Source: Hymenopellis radicata (taxonomy: Eukaryota > Basidiomycota > Agaricomycetes > Agaricales > Physalacriaceae). From it: a DNA stretch of 64,000 nucleotides. Shown piece after piece: positions 13,656-24,899 of the stretch. A program made the position numbers and the translations under genes. Where the stretch lies: NCBI GenBank assembly GCA_015501595.1, contig JADNRX010000193.1:41070-105069 (forward strand), given 5' to 3'. A model generated the notes under the pieces. It made no database searches. It worked only from the letters and a program-made list of their open reading frames with translations, and was not told the origin of the DNA. Within the stretch, counting starts at the first letter, position 1; each line of letters begins with the position of its first letter.

Positions 13656-15176
13656 ATGTCTTCCTCCACATTGCTTTCCGTTGGGCACGCCACCGATAAC
13701 CATCCTACTCCCCCAATCTGCCTCTCCGTCGCGAATGATATATCCATACATTCCCTGCCCACCGAACTTCTGCTTGCTATTTTTTCTATGGTAGATGAGG
13801 CCGAGGAAGGCGGAGCAGAGACTGCAGGTGTCCTGTCAATGAAGGACAAGCGCTGGAAACTGGGACGCGTTTGTCACAGGTGGCGCGAAATAGTCAAGGG
13901 CAGTCCATCTTTGTGGATCTACTTCGCGGTGCATCTTGCTGTAGCCGCAAAGTTGCGCAATCCTGCCGCTCTTCTCCACCATGCATTGAGTTTGACGACA
14001 AGTCAAGGTTTACATATTGTGTTGAACTTCAATACAAGGGATGCGGATACCTTGGTCGCGCCTGCCTTCACCGCAATGGACTTGCTGGTCATATTTTTGG
14101 CGCATGCTCCGCGCTGGTACGCGATTGCGCTCACCTGTCTTACTACGGCAGATTGGCGCGCGCTCTGCAAGATCGTTGGGAGCACTACACTCATGAAATT
14201 GCAGCAACTATGCGTTTTCCTCCGGGATGACGAGGAAGCCTCCGACGACGAGGATGACGAAACTCTTGGCGTCGAGGATGAAGAGAATTCTGGTGATGAA
14301 GACGAAGATGATGATGAGGCTTCTTCTCATGAAGGTGCTCATGACGAAATGGAGCCGGATGGGGTGCTCGACGCGCCGCTTCTTGACCACCTCATCCTTA
14401 TCAGAACGCCCTTCATCACTGGTCGGTTTCACCCACAACTCAAGGTGTTCATCCTCGAAGATGCCATCTATGAGGCCCGTCTCGCCGATTTGCTGCAGGA
14501 ATGCACATGTCTGAGTATCCTGTCGGTGGAGGAGTTCGAACAACGCTCAGACGAGTCGGATCAGTCCACCAAGATTCGCACTCGTGTAACATCGTCTTCC
14601 CTGCACTCCCTCGCCCTACAGATGAACGTCGACGATCTGGACACCGTGGACCTTCCAAAACTGATCACTCTCGAAGTTGGCTGTATGAAATTGACACCTC
14701 CCGCACCTTATCTCCCATCTATCATCGGCCTTATCCAGTACTCCCACTGTCCGTTGAGGAGGCTGATGCTCCTGAACTGCGATCTCGCGGTGGGCAACCT
14801 GGTGGAAATGCTAGAACTAATTCCTCAGCTCCAAGGACTCCGCATTCACTTTGGGCACGTAGAAGTGAACGATGAGTTCACCAGGAACGTTGATCGGGCT
14901 TTGTCGTCTCTGACATCTGCCTTGGGAGAGGTGAATAGCGACTCGGAAACACATGTGTTGGTTCCGGACCTTGAAGAGCTGCGAGTCGACTTCTTCGCGG
15001 CCGCGGCTTCAGCTTTCAACTGGACGTTCTACTCTCCCAAAGTTAAGGCAGACTTTGGGGTCAGGCAGAAGCGGAACGCGTTCACGGCGAGCTGCACATT
15101 TCATAGCGAGCCTTACTTCGGCATTACACTTCCTGGGTCTTATTTAAGTTGGCATCACTACACTCCACCGCGATAA
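13656..15176 (+). CDS. F-box protein
   Basis: Probably the substrate-recognition subunit of an SCF ubiquitin ligase. Single coding exon, 506 residues. I chose Met at 13656 rather than the upstream in-frame Met at 13485, because a TATA box (13517) and a good 5'UTR intron (13586-13644) lie between them. The F-box is at about residues 28-80: IHSLPTELLLAIFSMVDEA, then an insert, then GRVCHRWREIVKGSPSLW, the usual two halves. Residues about 190-235 form a strongly acidic run of Asp and Glu. The rest shows leucine-rich, LRR-like segments such as LEELRVDFF and LRRLMLLNCDL, as in the many Agaricomycete F-box/LRR-type proteins. The target is unknown. The frame is intact. Confidence 0.85.
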   Translation: MSSSTLLSVGHATDNHPTPPICLSVANDISIHSLPTELLLAIFSMVDEAEEGGAETAGVLSMKDKRWKLGRVCHRWREIVKGSPSLWIYFAVHLAVAAKLRNPAALLHHALSLTTSQGLHIVLNFNTRDADTLVAPAFTAMDLLVIFLAHAPRWYAIALTCLTTADWRALCKIVGSTTLMKLQQLCVFLRDDEEASDDEDDETLGVEDEENSGDEDEDDDEASSHEGAHDEMEPDGVLDAPLLDHLILIRTPFITGRFHPQLKVFILEDAIYEARLADLLQECTCLSILSVEEFEQRSDESDQSTKIRTRVTSSSLHSLALQMNVDDLDTVDLPKLITLEVGCMKLTPPAPYLPSIIGLIQYSHCPLRRLMLLNCDLAVGNLVEMLELIPQLQGLRIHFGHVEVNDEFTRNVDRALSSLTSALGEVNSDSETHVLVPDLEELRVDFFAAAASAFNWTFYSPKVKADFGVRQKRNAFTASCTFHSEPYFGITLPGSYLSWHHYTPPR

Positions 15177-15800
15177 ACTCCCATTTCATTACTTATTTTG
15201 TTATCGTTCCATTGTCCAACTTCTCGCAACCTGTACCATCTATTCTATTCGACTGTTTGACCTGAAGCGAATGACTATAATGAATGTATTCGTATAGTTG
15301 ATACTATAAGATTAAAGATATTAGGCCTCCAAAGTTAAAACTGGCGACAGCGTAAGTGGTGGAGCCATCTTAGAAGCCTAGAAGGCATCAGAAATCCTGT
15401 TCGGATCGTTAGAGGCCTAGGAGCGCTTACAATAAGTATGCATTACATCAAGCCTTGGAGATCTTGAGGAGAGCCAGCCGACATACAGTGAACAGCCACT
15501 TCGACGAGCTCGTCCATTCCATGCCTAATCAGCAGAAGAGTTTGGCATTACATACGCGGCGAACACACACGTACCGACAGCCCTCGGTATCCGAGCCTTC
15601 TGGGTCTCTGGGCGAAAAGCAGCCCATTCTGACATGCGCGTCTGCGAGGACTGCAGACTCGGACTCGGATCCAGAACCCCATGAGAGGAACCGGATCTTC
15701 CGGAGTCGACAACGCGTCGGATGCCCATGAGTAGTCTATCTTCCTGCGCGCTGTTGGGGTGTTGATTTGAGGCAGAGTGGCCGAGGAGCATTAAGCGCTA
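15177..15800. other. intergenic region downstream of the F-box gene
   Basis: The first 150 bases are AT-rich and fit a 3'UTR. The rest holds no supported gene. A weak tRNA A-box-like stretch (GAGTGGCCGAG) occurs near 15777. Confidence 0.4.
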
Positions 15801-16064
15801 GTGTTGCCCTCGACTGGTCTGGATCGTTCAACTTCTGGAGAGGGGCCCGTCAGTCCAGTCAAACATGAACTGAAATTTGACGAGGCCTTAGCAAGTCTAT
15901 GTCGTGTTAAGTGTGCTATATCAACTGTTATGAGAGGCGACGAGTGTGGAACGGCTTGTGGTAGAAAGAAAAGGTGTTCCGGCAAATGCCGATGCTACAT
16001 TGTTACCCACCAACTCAAACTAAAGACCAAATCTCACGAAAATTGTTCTAGCATACCGAAATGA
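15801..16064 (+). CDS. small Cys-rich ORF, unknown
   Basis: An 87-codon frame whose second half has regularly spaced cysteines: CRVKCAI, then GDECGTACGRKKRCSGKCRCY, then HENC. This pattern suggests metal binding, and such modules occur in fungal transposon-borne proteins. No start context, partner exon or family could be fixed. It may be a fragment of a mobile element or a small gene. Confidence 0.35.
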   Translation: MLPSTGLDRSTSGEGPVSPVKHELKFDEALASLCRVKCAISTVMRGDECGTACGRKKRCSGKCRCYIVTHQLKLKTKSHENCSSIPK

Positions 16065-16321
16065 GTCCAAACATATATTTTTTACACAGGTAGTTCCTGG
16101 AAATTTCAAGAGTACCCCAGCATGTCTCACTCTTTGCACGACCCGTCAGTGATTTCATCAACACTCTCTTCCGTCGCATTGCTATCAGCTGCAGAATTGG
16201 GCTCCTCCTGGAAAGATCATATCAGCTTCCGCCGCACCATTGATTCTCGAGGGGAGGCACACTACCTGAGCGGCGGAGGTCACACTACCCGACGACTTGA
16301 CCTCCAATGTCTTGCTGCGGT

Positions 16322-16970
16322 TCAACGAGAAGCTATAGTCCCTCGGCGGCGCGCCATGCCCAGCATCGGAATCAACGCATACGGCGAAGCCCCGTACCGG
16401 CTCCACGTCTTCCACGCCGACCCATCCTTCCTCGCACCCGTCCCAGCATCATTCCACACCGAGAACGTGTCGTCGAATACGAGCAAATCCCGCCTGATCG
16501 CCTTGATTCCGCGCGTCTGGACAGAGTCGGGAGGCGCATAGCCGGGATTCACGCTGAATATCCCCCCGACGACGACATAGTTGTCATTGGGAGGTACCCC
16601 GCGCCAGAGGGAGTAGTCGCGTTTCTTGCCGGACCCAGCGTCGTCCCACACCTTTTCCCAAGACGCGACATCTCTGAGCGCATCATCTTCAAGAGCGTGG
16701 ACGATGATGCCTTGAGGCGCCCTGCTCATGTTGGATTCGGCGCCTTGGCCAAGATAATACCAGCCGTTGTCGACTGCCAAAAAAGGTCAATGTCGAAAGA
16801 GGACAAGAGAACGTCGGCAGCTTACGATTCGGGCGCCAGCTGGATATGTCGGTCTTCGCTCCAGAACCCGAGTCGTCTGCCATCTTGTTCACGAATGTGA
16901 CATATTTGTACGCCAAAGCAGCCGATGGCAAGTTTTGAACTTGAGCTTTGTCGACGGTAGAGTCTGCCAT
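16322..16970 (-). CDS. Vps62/DUF946-like repeat protein
   Basis: A small protein of unknown biochemical role, 198 residues. Exons are 16970-16826 and 16773-16322, with a 52-nt intron 16825-16774 (GTAAGC..GGCAG). It contains three copies of a short module: DDSGSGAKTDISSW, WDDAGSGKKRDYSLW and WNDAGTGARKDGSAW. Each is preceded by a hydrophobic beta-like segment. This D-x-G-S/T-G-x3-D-x-S-x-W module is typical of fungal Vps62-related (DUF946-like) proteins; family membership is my inference from the repeat. The start at 16970 is supported by a TATA box about 50 nt upstream and by the intron joining both frames. The C-terminal end is short of the third module's usual tail, so a further exon in another frame near 16185-16330 is possible. 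There is no signal peptide. Confidence 0.7.
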
Positions 16971-17020
16971 GAGTGTGTGTGCACCGGTGGAAGATGTCGA
17001 CTGCTCAGGCGTCTGACCAG

Positions 17021-17028
17021 TATTTATA
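17021..17028 (-). promoter_or_regulatory. TATA box of the Vps62-like gene
   Basis: On the minus strand the sequence reads TATAAATA, about 50 nt upstream of the ATG at 16970. The spacing allows a short 5'UTR. Confidence 0.5.
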
Positions 17029-17029
17029 C

Positions 17030-18001
17030 GCCACCTGCAATTCGTTCGTGAGCCACATCCGCATAGCTCCACAGTCGGCGCTTGTGATCTCGCGAGATTC
17101 TTGAGTAATTCATCTCGGACAGAAACGACGCGGTGGCGCATTTCCCCGAATCAATATCAGAAAGAAGCAAAAGCACCACTAAAATCGGAACACGCGTTAG
17201 AGCATGCGAACATGCAGCGAATAACGGCTCTCCCCATGACTCTTCCTAGTTGACTTGCGAAACGATGAGTCATTCATGAAAGGAATGGCAACTCATACTT
17301 GTGATTTTACCCAGGCTGAGGGAACGAGTGAGCAGTAAAGCCGCCCGGATGATTATGAGGATTTCTGACACGACACGACTGTTGTATGAATGGTATATCA
17401 AGAACCTATACGCAGTGCTTCTTCGATGGAAATAATGACTTGCGGTTTTCCGTGGGGCTCCTGCTAAAGCGCTAATCAGCGAGCGTCGGAGCTCTGAGTT
17501 GGAAACTTATACCGTTACACCGCCAGACAGCTTTCTATTTCCACTTTTTCAACTCACATCTATTCATTCAGCTCGCGCGCCGAACAAACTTTCCAAACTT
17601 TCCGATTGCTGCGCACCGTGCAGCAAATAGTTCAGATCAAATTTCCGTAAACCATCCTTGCTACAACGCCCCGACAGCATGTTCAGGAACTCTGCGTCAA
17701 CAAAAGTCTATTCCAGCATAGCAGCTGTTATCCTCAAAGTCTGCAATATCGGGACGAATCTATAGCTGAGCTCGAAGACATCTTTGTCTTCAACAGACGC
17801 TTCGAAATCCGCCGCGCCCAAACGTCTTGCAGAACGAGATGGAGATTCTCCAGGACCAGGGTGACAAACGGGGGCATAACTCGGCGCTCTATGTCCGGGG
17901 AAAAGCATAGAAAGACAATAACGAGAGTGTTGCCTGAGGCTGGACGTCAACTTGGTCAACCACTAAGCCAACGGTCAAAGCCGTGAGGTTTGGCGGCGAG
18001 A
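17030..18001. other. intergenic region
   Basis: No supported gene. The 83-codon minus-strand frame at 17708-17959 could be a distant exon of the F-box-like relic next door, but no clean splice join was found. Confidence 0.35.
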
Positions 18002-18473
18002 TCATATAACGAGCCGACGGACCTGGGCTACAGCCTCGAATGGTGCATCTGATATAACTTTAAGGATCACGAACCGGAACCACATTGGCGGGAAGCTGTG
18101 AGAGGCGACGCGCCACTCGTGACACGCTTGCCCAACAACGTAGTGCGTGTCCTGTCGATTCGGGAGTAGATTTGAAGAAATATTTCCTGTGGGATTTCGG
18201 CGGCAACCGACGAAGAGGCGAGTCAGCAAGCCAGAGCTGCTCCCGGACTTGCTGCGGTTCAACTTGTTTCTCTCAGTCTTCGATCAAAGACGTATCAGAG
18301 TCAGAGGATGTAGAGGCGCGCGCTAGCGCGATATCGGACTGAACAATGAAGAAATCGAGAAGATAAGTCCACGCGGCGATTACAGCGGCGTCATAGGAGG
18401 AAGGTGAATTGGTGGTGGAGAAGGCGACACGGAGATTCCGGGAGGGACGTCGGAGGCGGTTTGTGGAAGCCAT
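18002..18473 (-). pseudogene. F-box-like gene fragment
   Basis: Two overlapping minus-strand frames (18273-18473 and 18002-18262) carry pieces resembling the second half of an F-box plus the following strand: VVGQACHEWRVASHSFPPMW then FRFVILKV. The layout (conserved C-x-x-W-R followed by S-x-P-x-M/L-W) is that of basidiomycete F-box proteins. No intact frame, start or clear intron is visible, so it is best read as a degenerate fragment. Confidence 0.3.
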
Positions 18474-19394
18474 ACATCTTGAAGTCGACGGTTCATCAGC
18501 ATGCCTCCATTTGTTATGGGGACGTTGTTCCTTGGCTGCGTCTCGAGTACGTCGTCAGCCGTGCTCGCCTCCCACAAACTCTATTCCTCCATCCTCCGCT
18601 CATGCAACTAGACTAGTTGCCTCAGTGATGCAGTGAACGGTGAGTGCATGTTCCTAACAAAGGCGAATAATGAAAATGACAAGGAGAGAACGAGATGACC
18701 ATACATCGCTGGCCATGGAGCGATTCTTGAGCGGGGTTGACGCGTCCACTGACAATGGTTTCCTCCAGCGTCCGGCGAATTGAGAGTACAAAATGCATTC
18801 CTGAGGGACGATAAAGGCTATGACATGACGAGAACACGTCTTATGAGATCGATAATCATATAGTGGGAGGTGCGTATGGTGCAGCGGAGCCGCCGACGTA
18901 GTCGTTATCGCGATTGTTGGTTCGAGGCAGCAGATATCTCAGATTTTCGAAGTATAATGCGGGTATATCCTGTACTGAATGAACAGAAATGAAGGGACCA
19001 AATGACTAAAACACACCTTTTGTCCTAGCCAAAAGCTTGACTGTCCTGATGTGCAGAAGACACCGTCCTTGGCGCAGAATTCCGTCGACACTCTCTACCA
19101 TGCAATGAAGCCAAGCATGGCAGTCGCTGAGGCGAATGTCGGCAAGAGGACAGCGAATACACAGCCACACTACCGCTTACTTTCCTGCCACGATGCTGCC
19201 GACAGAATCGAAGGACACGCATGCAAGGAGGATACTCGCGGCATACACCACTCTTACGCGACGTACCCTTCAATGAAGCGCCGACAGGGAGATGAACAAC
19301 AATCAACAACACCGGTCAGGCAGCGGGAGCCGCCAAAATCGCACGGGATTTGCTCAGCCACGATTCTCTCGACGCAGACCATTCACTATCATCC
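18474..19394. other. intergenic region
   Basis: I see no gene. The 178-codon plus frame at 19051-19587 runs into repeat copy A and is hydrophilic without any motif; it is probably chance. Confidence 0.4.
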
Positions 19395-20470
19395 GCGCAT
19401 CAATCGACCTCAGTACCTTGATCAATTCAATGTAGCTCGGCACTTTTCTTGTGCTGGGGATCGAAGATTGCATATCCTTGTGGCGATGGTGATCATGTCA
19501 CTGACCATGGCAGGGCGTGTGGAGGAGGGGACAAGTTGTCGAGATCGTTGCTTGCCGTCCATGTGTCCGTGTAGGAAAAGCCGTTGACATACATCTAGAA
19601 GCATTATGTGCATAAGCTCGAATTAACTTTGAGAAGGGCCGCAATAACGCACTCTTTTTCGCAGGGCGAAAACCCTGGGCATTGAATGCTCTAGCCCATT
19701 ATCTACGCTCCAGCCTCTTTCCCAGAGTATAGTCAGAAGGCGTCGACGGGGCCATTCCGACGAGAGGTCCACAACGATATCATAATAGAAACTAGATTCA
19801 TCATATCGATAAGCTGTCGAGTAAGAAGAAATAATACCACTCACAAAGCTCTCGCCCCTTCGCACAGAACCTCCCTATCCTCGTGAAACTGCGCGCAGCT
19901 GACAGCCTCGCTTGGGTCCCAAGCTGTCCTGCGTGCTTCCTCATTTTGGGAAGACGATGGTACCATCCTGCCGAGTGCATCGCTGGGACAATGCCAGTGG
20001 CGGACAAGGGGATGACAGGGCAACACAATGGGTGGGCTGTATGATTTCTACGGAAGAAAATAGACGACACGATGATCCTAGCTGCAACTTCTGGCGGCCA
20101 CTAACCCGACGCGTCGTCCAAATCAAAACCTCCACACCTGCCTTCCCAGGAAGCCCAGGAAGAAGACGCGCACCAGCCGGCAGGTCCCGTACAAAGAGGA
20201 TAACCTTTCCCTCTTTGTCACACGACTCCCCTAAAGACGACGGTCTCCAGAATGAGGAGAATTGGCGGCTCCTCTTGGAAAGACGGTCAGGGATCGGGGC
20301 GATGGTGCGAATGCAGGATGCGGCGGAGCTGTCAATATCGTCGCTGCCCGTGTAGTGTAGGGCGATAGTCGTAGAAACCCCGCTTATATCTAGCCTAATA
20401 GCAAACATGAACTCCGAAACGCATTTTGAAAATGACTGTATAGCGCACCTATTGCACAGGGCAAAGCCCT
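19395..20470. repeat. dispersed repeat, copy A
   Basis: Two blocks, 19395-19529 and 19961-20470, match in the same order and orientation the blocks at 31631-31779 and 32062-32577, with obvious substitutions and small indels. The blocks end in a short hairpin motif of the type AGGGC-GAA-GCCCT. A related motif also occurs inside copy A near 19665. A minus-strand open frame (19941-20408, 155 codons) is partly conserved in copy B but broken there. This looks like an old, non-autonomous or decayed mobile repeat. Confidence 0.75.
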
Positions 20471-21052
20471 ACAGATATTTTACAAATGGTTGGACAGTGA
20501 TCGCGATCACAATAATTAAATCAAAAAAAAATCAAAAAATGCAGAATTCATCGAAAAAACTTTCCAGCTTGCACTAAGGGTTCTGCAGCCAGAGAATGAA
20601 AGTAGCAATCTTTGTATATGCATGTAAGACATGCTCAAAGCATCCTGCAAGCAGGTAAGCATCACCGCTTCGATATGGTTCAAGTTTACTGTCTTCGCGA
20701 TCATGAGGATAATGAGATCAATTGACACTGCCTGAAGGGCGGGCTGGCTACAAGATGGTGGAGGAATTGATAGATATAGGATAGATGCATAAGGACATAG
20801 ATAATGTGAAGTGGTAGCCGCGATTCCAAGCGAATTAACGTGGCGCAGAGCTCCTCGCACCACGCAGGCATCGCCAAGTGCTGTGTTGAGGGTCGGGAAA
20901 CTGCTGGAGCGGGACGGAAAGAGGGTAACGGCTCGAGAGGTGAGGGCATTGGGGATTGTAGTGGACCTGTGGTGGACGGATGAGTCTTTCCGATGGGATG
21001 GCACGGCATGATGGGGCCGACTGGTCGACTCATGCCAATTACCCTCGTATCT

Positions 21053-21060
21053 GGCGTACT
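21053..21060. repeat. 8-bp target-site duplication, left
   Basis: GGCGTACT immediately precedes the element end TAGAGACC. The identical octamer follows the right end at 25467-25474. Confidence 0.9.
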
Positions 21061-21610
21061 TAGAGACCTCAACGAGTTCGCGGGTCACGCGGATACTCGG
21101 GTACTCGATCCGGCCGGGGGTCTCGGCTACTCGACTCGTTTGATCCGCGGATCAATAACAAGTCGGATCATATAAGGATCGCGAGTACGGCCTTGGAGGC
21201 ACGAGTACTCGGTCTGACTCGCAAATATATAGCTTTATATTTAAACTTAATTTAGAAATTTTTTGCAAGTTGAACGGGGCCTTGCGGGCCCCAAAACAAG
21301 TATGTGCAACATTTTCGCCTAATCCGGCATACCGGGCCGACATCCGAAAGGACGCGTAAGCGTGTGATCGGATGGTTCGACTTGCTATCTACCACCACCA
21401 CCACTGTCCAGGGAGCGACGATTGTCACCCCTGCTACTCTGACGAATGTCAGGCAGCCTGTGGGGTGCGGATATGGGCTTGGCTGTGTGCCGAGCCCACT
21501 GCTGCTGTCTCTGTGACAGCAGCAGGGGACGACGACGACCACCGGGACGACAACGACAACAAGGACACGCGTCGAGGACAACGACACTGAGGTGGGTGGA
21601 TGACGCGTCA

Positions 21611-21660
21611 AGGAGGAGAGGAGGAGGAGGAGGAGGAGGAGGAGGAGGAGGAGGAGGAGG
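21611..21660. repeat. (GGA)n microsatellite
   Basis: About 50 bases of nearly perfect GGA/GAG triplets inside the transposon, downstream of the transposase stop. It creates the poly-Gly and poly-Ser frames seen in both strands, which are not genes. Confidence 0.95.
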
Positions 21661-21939
21661 TTCTACGGACAGTGATGCATTGACGATGCCGACAACGACC
21701 ATCGGCACTCCCACGGACGTTAAGACGACGCATAGACCTGCCCATTTGGGAAGGGTGCGGATGACGTGTGCTGGCTTCCTCCCGGGTAGATCCGATAATC
21801 GAAGCACAGATAACGCCACGTTGTCTATCCGGCAACTAAAAGACTTCAAATCCATTTGACAACTCGCTTGGGACATGTCGGGTTAAATATCTGGAATGAA
21901 AGACTATATACAGAGGGAGCAAGTGTATAGCAGGTGTAT

Positions 21940-24899
21940 TTAATGTACTGAGTATGATTCATGTCGCTTCTGCAATTTTTCGGGTGAGGGAGGAAGAATG
22001 TCGCCGGCGGACAACTTGGACGGCCCGCTCGATGCCGACACTGACGGGACCGTGGCGCTATCAATCGTAGCTGACGAAGAAGGTGTGGATGATGATGTTA
22101 TCATGGCCGATAGCTGAGAAGTAAATGTGAGAAGATGTGAACAGAGAATACTGGCTTCCGGTACATCAGATAGCGGCAAGGTGGCACCCGTGTCACGGAG
22201 AAGAGTGGCAAGATCTCCAAGAGCCGGGGCTATCCTTCTGAGGTCGTGCAAAGTACGAGCAACAGCCTGATCTTGAAGTCCAGCTTGGGAACTTGAGGTG
22301 ATGGTTTGAAGACTCGGAACGCTCTAAACATGGACTCGGAATTAGTCAAGAAAGATCAAGAAGACCAAGTAGGCAAGACGCACCAATGACAGTTCATCAT
22401 CATCGTTATCATCCTCACACTCGCTTTCCTCTTCACTTCCATCAATCTCATCCTGTTCCGCTTCGATTTCGATGCCAACACCATCCAACTTGGGTCCTCC
22501 CAGAATATCAGTCAGCCGATGTGCTGAAGCTGCGATTGGCTGGTTATCACCAAGCTGTATGCCCTGGAGGACCAAGTTACTGTGAAGTCGTCGTGCATCC
22601 ACTTCCGTTGATGGTAAACAGATAGCGGGAATCTGGATACCGCGTTCGGCGCGTAGTTGATCAATAATGATGAGAGCCGCACGGATATGTTTGCATGCAC
22701 CTCCGCGGTATGAAAAGTCTGGACAAGAACACGAGCCCAGGCTGTTGAAACTAAGCAGAATGGTGTAGATAACGGGTTCCTCGTCAAGTTCTGTGGCGAC
22801 GGATGAGTAGCAAGTAAAGCTCAGCCCTGTGTCACCAGGCAGAAGCGTTGGAGCGCTGATTTGCTTGTGTAAGACAAGCTCACGCGCCAACCTGTCCCTT
22901 CCTTCATCAACAACAAGGAACATAAGTGGTTGATTGGAGGGTCGACCCGTCTGTTTCTCCTGCCAGAGCTGATCACCTCCAGGCAATGATAGAACCCACG
23001 CTTTATAGCGCTGCCGCTCTGCCCGCTCCATCCGCCGTTGCTGAAAAAGGGAAGGAATCATGTCGGTAACCACAAATTTAATGAGGACATCAAGTCGCAA
23101 GCGACGACCACCTCGCTGTTTTCGGCGGATATGATGGTTCTTGAGCACATTGTTGAATGATTCGAGGTGATTCGTGGTGATAACAACTTTGTCGGGAGAA
23201 CAACATAACACCGATGCAGCTCTGTGTCGACCAAATTCAGCCCAGCTTTCCCATAACCCTTGAGACTGAAGCCAATAGTTTTCGAGGTAGTCAAGATGGA
23301 CAAGACCGGAATTGTACGATGGGTCTGCCAGTGCGCTGGCCTCTAATAGAATGCGTTCCTGTGCGACGCGTGCTTTCGCCCCAGCAAAGGACATGCTCAT
23401 GACCAACGCGTCTTCAAGCGTGTGGAGCTGGTTGCGTATCTCGGCATAAACGGCAGCCTTGCCTTTGATTGTTTTGTTCCGATGGTTTTTCCACGATCGG
23501 CGGAGATGCACGCGACATATCAACAGAACAATCCAAGGGAAGACTTGCAGCAACGCTCCTCTTTCCTTCATGTCTGTATCTGTTACCGCGACGTATGGAC
23601 GAAACTTCTCTCCATTCCGGTACTGCTCGACACTTGCTACCCAGAGCTGCAATAGCTTAGCAAGGATCTTCGTGTCATAGCCCGCGGCAGTGTGCTTGTT
23701 TCCAGATGGGGCGGAAAAGAAAAGGAAGGCAAGAGGTACGCCATGGCCATCCTCATCAATTCCCATGAGGATGAAAAGCAGCAGTTTACTATCACAGAGG
23801 CCAAATGTTCCGTCAAGGAGAATCTGCGACTGGTGCCCGTACTTCCATGCCATGGCCTTCATATCCTTCGTCGCAATACATGCTTCAAAGCGTTCATCTG
23901 CAGCTGCACGGGCGGAGTAATGGAACACTGCATCGGCCAGAACTGCGTTATATTCCTTTGCCTCTGGGTCTAGCCATGCATGGATATTGAGGTGGGGTTT
24001 GTGCGACGTCTTCACACCATTCAGCCGACTGAACTGGCGGTACAGGGAACAACTGTCTCGACTCTCCAGGACCCAACGATGCTTCCAATCCCTTGGGTCG
24101 CGCGGCATCTCCGGGTAACCGTGCGACTGGACAAGTCGTTGATTGGCCTGACGGACGTCTTTCATGGGGACACCCTGAGCAAGCTGTGCAAGCGCCACGC
24201 GGTAGACTGCTGGATGGACAGGGAGGGGAGGAATTCTTGTGAAAACAGCAGCTTTACACGCGTCGTTGTGGTCAAAGACACCTCGAATTCTCAAGATCTG
24301 CTCGGTATGAACCATATATGTCACTTCGACGTGCGCTAAACATTCTGTAAACGGAACAGGGACGTGTCGTGTTTGGGAACCAGCTGCAACATGATCATAG
24401 CCGCAGTCACTGAGGTCAACGGTAAGCATCTAAAGGGATGTGTTTTGAGGATGACTGACCATTGGTAGAGTACGCGTCGCGTATCCTTGCTCTCCGTGTG
24501 GCGCGCTGCCGTGCTTGACCACCTTGTATTCCATCGACTCGATGGGTCGTCTCGAGCATCGATATCCACTCCCAACGATGCCATCAAACATGCCGCCTCG
24601 ATCTGCGAGTCGCTGGTATTGGGACCTGCAACAAAGAACTGGTGGGTTTCCGCGATATTTTGCTCATATAAGGCCTCAATTTTGTGCAGCTGTTCCGTCG
24701 TCGTGATAAGTTTTTTCAGCGGAACATCTGTAGCCTGGCTCCGCGCACGAAGACCACTGTGCTGCCGCATGCTGGCCGTTTGGCCACGGGAGGCGGCTTC
24801 CTCTGGCGTCACGATGCCCCAGCGGAGGCGCTGAGTAGCCGCGATGGGCTGCGAACGATTCGCTTTCCGGTTGGAGTGCTTTGATGGGTCTTTGGGCAT
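21940..24899 (-). CDS. MULE-like DDE transposase with SWIM zinc finger
   Basis: Catalyses cut-and-paste transposition of the surrounding element. I read exons 24899-24460, 24409-22384 and 22323-21940. They total 2850 nt and encode 949 residues with no stop. Introns 24459-24410 and 22383-22324 have GT..AG ends and preserve frame. The splice gives a CDCGYD junction. Near residue 346 is the first catalytic Asp in QILLDGTFG. The second is near 424-426 in AVTDTDMKER, followed by a Cys-x-x-His (ICRVH). The catalytic Glu is near 563 in TNHLESFNN. This spacing is that of Mutator-like transposases. A SWIM finger CxCx9CxH occupies about 707-721 (CSCPDFSYRGGACKHI), a likely DNA-binding module. The C-terminal exon is Ser/Thr-rich and probably disordered. 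All catalytic and zinc ligands are present, so the enzyme is probably functional. Confidence 0.9.

Noticed and set aside
15773..15845. tRNA-like A-box (GAGTGGCCGAG) with a weak B-box-like stretch
   Set aside because: No acceptor stem pairing or anticodon arm could be drawn; the boxes match the consensus only partly. A decayed tRNA-derived SINE is possible but unsupported.
20516..21088. 190-codon minus-strand frame next to the transposon
   Set aside because: Overlaps another frame (20701-21072), has no motif, and runs into the transposon end.
21385..21876. Pro-, Ser- and Gly-rich frames around the GGA tract
   Set aside because: They come from a microsatellite inside the transposon, downstream of the transposase stop.
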